A DNA stretch of 57,339 bases from Clostridiales bacterium (GTDB lineage Bacteria; Bacillota; Clostridia; Caldicoprobacterales; UBA3941). Both the position numbers and the translations under genes were made by a program. Under the pieces are notes generated by a model. It saw only the letters and a program-made list of their open reading frames with translations. It made no database searches and was not told where the DNA came from. Shown piece by piece: positions 54,428-57,339 of the stretch. The DNA lies in the NCBI GenBank assembly GCA_012735575.1, contig JAAYGY010000068.1:1-57339 (forward strand). The letters are read 5' to 3'. Numbering within the stretch: position 1 is the stretch's first letter; each line of letters starts with the position of its first letter.

Positions 54428-55330
54428 GTGGATAATGTGTTAGAGAATGCTTTATCAATAATAAGAAAAGAATTTAATAAGGTCCCCATAGACAGTATCA
54501 AAATTTTGGCTAGCGGCTTTGGAAGTATTGTCATTGAAGGTAATCAAGGAATCATATTTAGGATTGCCAGAAATGTAGATATTGCAAAAAAATATGTAAT
54601 GGAATGTAAGGTTTTACCTCAAATTGAGAAGTATCTTAATGTCAATATACCTAAGCCCATTTGGTATAAATTTAATAGGGCTTTACCTCCGTACGGAATT
54701 ATGGCATATAGGAAGTTAGAAGGAAATCCAATTGCTTTCAGTAAAGTAAATCAAAGAAACAGAGATATACTAGCGAAAGAGGTTGCGAACTTCATAGCTT
54801 CACTTCATAAAATTCCATATTATAAACATAATTTTAGGATTATCCCCAAAATTGAGAATGACAAAAGGGTCTTAAGGGTACTTCGTAATGCTACTTCAGA
54901 ATTCTTAAAAAGCAATTTGACTGACAATGAGTATAAAAAAATGGAAACCTGGTGGGAGAAAATTTTGTCTGATGAGACCTTTTACCATCATAGGTTGGCA
55001 TTATGCCATGGAGATATTTGGTATGAAAACATACTTGTTGATGAAAGCTATACTCGTATAGTTGGAGTTGTTGATTTTAGTGATATGAAGATAGCCGACC
55101 CTGCTGTAGATCTAGCGCCCCAGATATACTTAGGCAGAGAATTTCATAATGCAGTATTACATGAATATATAAATGTCTTTGGACATGATAAGAGCATTAA
55201 ACATAGAATAAAAAGGCACCGGGAGCTTAGGGAAGTATATGGACTTTATTATGTTATAAAGCACAATCAAGTCGAGGAATATGAAGATACTATTTCCAAG
55301 ATCCGTAATAACATCATTTTAAATAATTAA
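54428..55330 (+). CDS. Aminoglycoside-phosphotransferase-family kinase
   Basis: A 300-residue APH-family enzyme with the eukaryotic-kinase-like fold. The nucleotide lobe has ILASGFGSIVIEG, the catalytic loop CHGDIWYENILVD holds the base aspartate, and the metal aspartate follows in VVDFSDMKIADPAVDLA. It is closest in look to the APH(2'')/general phosphotransferase group (PF01636); an antibiotic substrate is not established. Start GTG 54428, 10 bases after GGGAG. The 185-base gap before it holds only a weak short hydrophobic reading frame. Confidence 0.87.
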   Translation: MDNVLENALSIIRKEFNKVPIDSIKILASGFGSIVIEGNQGIIFRIARNVDIAKKYVMECKVLPQIEKYLNVNIPKPIWYKFNRALPPYGIMAYRKLEGNPIAFSKVNQRNRDILAKEVANFIASLHKIPYYKHNFRIIPKIENDKRVLRVLRNATSEFLKSNLTDNEYKKMETWWEKILSDETFYHHRLALCHGDIWYENILVDESYTRIVGVVDFSDMKIADPAVDLAPQIYLGREFHNAVLHEYINVFGHDKSIKHRIKRHRELREVYGLYYVIKHNQVEEYEDTISKIRNNIILNN

Positions 55331-55427
55331 TTACTGGAAGATTGGATATTGCTTGATGAATGAGTATAATGACATAAGTATATGTTAATAAAATTTAGTC
55401 GTCAAAGAATGAGGAAGAGGTGATAAA

Positions 55428-55991
55428 ATGGCAGTGCCCTATCTATTAGTTGTTACAGGAAGACCTGGCTCAGGGAAAACCACATTTTCCAAAAAACTTG
55501 GCGAGAAATTATTTCTACCGGTAATAAGCCGTGATGAGATAAAGGAAGGATATGTACATACATTTCAAAAGCCACATGTAGAATTACCCCGAGAATCAAA
55601 TAGAATTGTGACTGATATATTTTTTAGAACGGTTACAGATTTAATAGACAATAATGTGTCTGTAATAGCAGAGGCTGCATTTCAACATAAAGTGTGGGTA
55701 TGTCAATTGGACAAACTTAAGAAAAAATCCAGATTATTCGTTTTAATATGCAAGGTTGATGGTAAAACTGCTCTTGATAGATTTATAAAACGTGGATTGG
55801 TAAATCCAATGAGAGGATATTTTCATGGAGATAAGGGCGTTGGGATGGCAAAACAGGGAATTAAATTATCAGTAAGCAGTTATGACGAACCTAGGCTAGA
55901 TGTGCCAACTTTTCATATCGATACAAGCAATGGCTATAGACCATCCATAGATGAGCTGAGAGCAAAAATTTTTGCCACAGATTTTTATTAA
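55428..55991 (+). CDS. P-loop kinase, AAA_33/zeta-toxin-like
   Basis: A 187-residue kinase with Walker A GRPGSGKTT at about 11-19, SRDEIKEGY after strand 2 (kinase-type acceptor region), VSVIAEAAFQHKVW, and a lid segment (ALDRFIKRGLVNPMRGYFHG). It resembles gluconate-kinase/polynucleotide-kinase and chloramphenicol-phosphotransferase-like families; the substrate is unknown. ATG 55428 follows AAGAGGTG. It lies about 100 bases after the phosphotransferase gene and could be co-transcribed. Confidence 0.85.
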   Translation: MAVPYLLVVTGRPGSGKTTFSKKLGEKLFLPVISRDEIKEGYVHTFQKPHVELPRESNRIVTDIFFRTVTDLIDNNVSVIAEAAFQHKVWVCQLDKLKKKSRLFVLICKVDGKTALDRFIKRGLVNPMRGYFHGDKGVGMAKQGIKLSVSSYDEPRLDVPTFHIDTSNGYRPSIDELRAKIFATDFY

Positions 55992-56320
55992 AGAAGATGA
56001 AACAATATAAAAGCTTTAAGTTCAAATGTAAAGTGGGTATTAAATTATAGTATAAGAATATCCTCATTTGTTAATCTGCGGATATGTATGATATCTAACA
56101 GATGTGAAGATATTTTATTTTTATCCAAACAAGCAGGATAAGAAGCAGAAGTAAAAGCATATAGAAAATAAAGTACCGAATTTTTCTCCACTTATAGTTA
56201 ATAATGTAAATCATTATGTATTAAATTGTGGTATTATATTTAGCGGAAGTATTTATGAAATGGTGTTTATAATATTATTTTCTGCACAAATATTGTAACA
56301 ATTAATAAGTGGAGGTTTTT
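55992..56320. other. AT-rich intergenic region with a Fur-like site
   Basis: A 329-base gap without a credible gene. It contains a TATAAT at 56268-56273 without a matching -35, an ATATCC/GGATAT inverted pair, and a Fur-family-like palindrome, AATAATGTAAATCATTATG, at 56200-56218 (15 of 19 matches to the Fur consensus). The ribosome-binding site GTGGAGG is just before the next gene. Confidence 0.5.
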
Positions 56321-57313
56321 ATGAATATTGGTAAGATTCCTAATGATATACTAGAAAAACTGTTATATAAAAATATAGGTAAAAAACAACCTGAAATCTT
56401 GGTAGGACCAGGAATAGGTAAAGATTGTGGTGTAATTGATTTTGGAGATGATGTATGTGTAATTTCAACTGATCCAATAACCGGAGCTGTTAACAAGGTA
56501 GGCTATTTAGCTATACATATATCCTGTAATGACGTGGCTACTACTGGAACTAAACCCATTGGAGCCATGGTAACTATTATAGCTCCCGCCAATACCCAGC
56601 TTACAGAAATTCAGAGCATTATGGAAGATATCAATCGAGCAGCCAATGAGTTAGATTTGGAAATTATAGGAGGACACACGGAAGTCTCTCCTGCAGTTAA
56701 TCAAGTGGTTATATCTGTCACAGCCCTAGGCAAAATTGCTAAAGAGAAATTAGTTCATCCTGGAAAGGCACAGGTTGGTGATGACATATTGGTTACCAAG
56801 ACAGCAGGGCTGGAAGGAACAGCAATTATAGCTATGGATCGGGAGGATATATTAGCCAGGTATTTTAGTAGAGATTTCATAGACAGGGCAAGCAGGTTTA
56901 TAGAGGAAATTAGCGTAGTAAAAGAAGGGTTAATAGCAGGAAAATTTGGTGCCCATGCCATGCATGATGCCACTGAAGGTGGAATTTTGGGTGCACTGTG
57001 GGAGATGTCCAAGGCAATGAATAAGGGATTTGAGGTAGATATAAATAAGATTCCGATAGCTAAGGAGACCAGGAAAATATGCAAAATATTTGACATCGAT
57101 CCATTGCGCCTAATATCCAGCGGTTCTATGATTATTGTAACACCTGATGGAGAGCAACTATTAAAGCTGCTGTCAAATGCGGGGGTTTCTGCCACCATAA
57201 TTGGCAAGGTAGTTGGTGGAACAACTCCCCTAGTAATCTATGATGGAGAAAAACATGTTTTAGAGCCACCGGAATCTGATGAATTATATAAAGCTATAAA
57301 TTATAGAGAATAA
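56321..57313 (+). CDS. AIR-synthase-related (PurM/HypE-fold) protein
   Basis: A 330-residue member of the PurM superfamily, which contains AIR synthase, ThiL, SelD and HypE. Visible blocks are GPGIGKDCGVIDFG, STDPITGAVNKVGYLAIHISCNDVATTG in parts, IGGHTEVSPAVNQ and MHDATEGGILGALWEM. HypE proteins end in a modified cysteine; this one ends INYRE and has no C-terminal cysteine, so it is not a functional HypE. Many clostridial homologues are labelled hydrogenase maturation factor for this reason alone. Start ATG 56321 follows GGAGG. The substrate is unknown. Confidence 0.85.
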   Translation: MNIGKIPNDILEKLLYKNIGKKQPEILVGPGIGKDCGVIDFGDDVCVISTDPITGAVNKVGYLAIHISCNDVATTGTKPIGAMVTIIAPANTQLTEIQSIMEDINRAANELDLEIIGGHTEVSPAVNQVVISVTALGKIAKEKLVHPGKAQVGDDILVTKTAGLEGTAIIAMDREDILARYFSRDFIDRASRFIEEISVVKEGLIAGKFGAHAMHDATEGGILGALWEMSKAMNKGFEVDINKIPIAKETRKICKIFDIDPLRLISSGSMIIVTPDGEQLLKLLSNAGVSATIIGKVVGGTTPLVIYDGEKHVLEPPESDELYKAINYRE

Positions 57314-57330
57314 GTACAATGTAGTTATCA

Positions 57331-57337
57331 GGGAGGC
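57331..57337 (+). promoter_or_regulatory. Ribosome-binding site of the next gene
   Basis: AGGGAGG lies 18 bases after the AIR-synthase-like stop, at the window edge, so a downstream gene of the same operon begins just outside. Confidence 0.5.
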
Positions 57338-57339
57338 TG

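Overview
The window is a low-GC, gene-dense stretch of a spore-forming Firmicutes chromosome, most likely class Clostridia. The evidence is the rplU-prp-rpmA-obgE-yhbY-nadD-yqeK-rsfS-leuS order, an L21 leader, a leucine T-box, the cotJABC spore-coat operon, GerMN lipoproteins, a dacF-type carboxypeptidase, strong AGGAGG ribosome-binding sites and frequent TTG starts. I cannot name the genus. There is no rRNA, CRISPR array, transposase or intact phage gene. One tRNA (Pro, GGG) is present.

Layout. 1-620 holds two unrecognised coding fragments next to the 3' end of tRNA-Pro. 0.9-9.3 kb is a translation and ribosome-assembly block (L21, Prp, L27, Obg, YhbY, NadD, YqeK, RsfS, LeuRS), interrupted by a convergent gene for a membrane protein with a restriction-endonuclease-like (Mrr-type) domain. 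9.4-16.8 kb carries a D,D-carboxypeptidase, a ComEA-like protein, a two-component system and two GerMN lipoproteins. 16.8-17.0 kb is a relic: the 3' half of a TPP riboswitch, its terminator and the first 25 codons of a thiT-like thiamine transporter gene. 17-29 kb has a phosphohexomutase, TypA, an orphan P-loop protein, ThrC, NadE, DUF503, a STAS protein without a standard start codon, cotJABC, an HflX GTPase with a JAMM-like N-terminal domain, and a ferredoxin.

29-45 kb has an orphan MsmX/UgpC-type ATPase and a PucR/CdaR-type regulator. These are followed by a cell-division and envelope block (ftsE, ftsX, M23 hydrolase, ctpA, MinJ-like PDZ protein) split by a GH36 alpha-galactosidase, then SOS-controlled uvrBA. 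45-48 kb on the minus strand holds DUF4363/DUF421, TPM, LemA and DUF188 genes. 48-52.8 kb is a Fur-controlled siderophore ABC importer (yclNOPQ order) with a divergent AraC regulator and a truncated flavodoxin gene. 53-56 kb is an accessory run of unlinked genes whose families often act on antibiotics or small molecules. The window ends with an AIR-synthase-like gene and the ribosome-binding site of the next gene.

How the genes fit together. FtsEX with its coiled-coil M23 hydrolase form a septal wall-hydrolysis module. UvrA and UvrB form the excision-repair damage-recognition pair. NadD and NadE both serve NAD synthesis. The MsmX-type ATPase could energise import of oligosaccharides that the cytoplasmic alpha-galactosidase would cleave, although no permease is present. 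All function calls rest on motif reading only; no database search was run.
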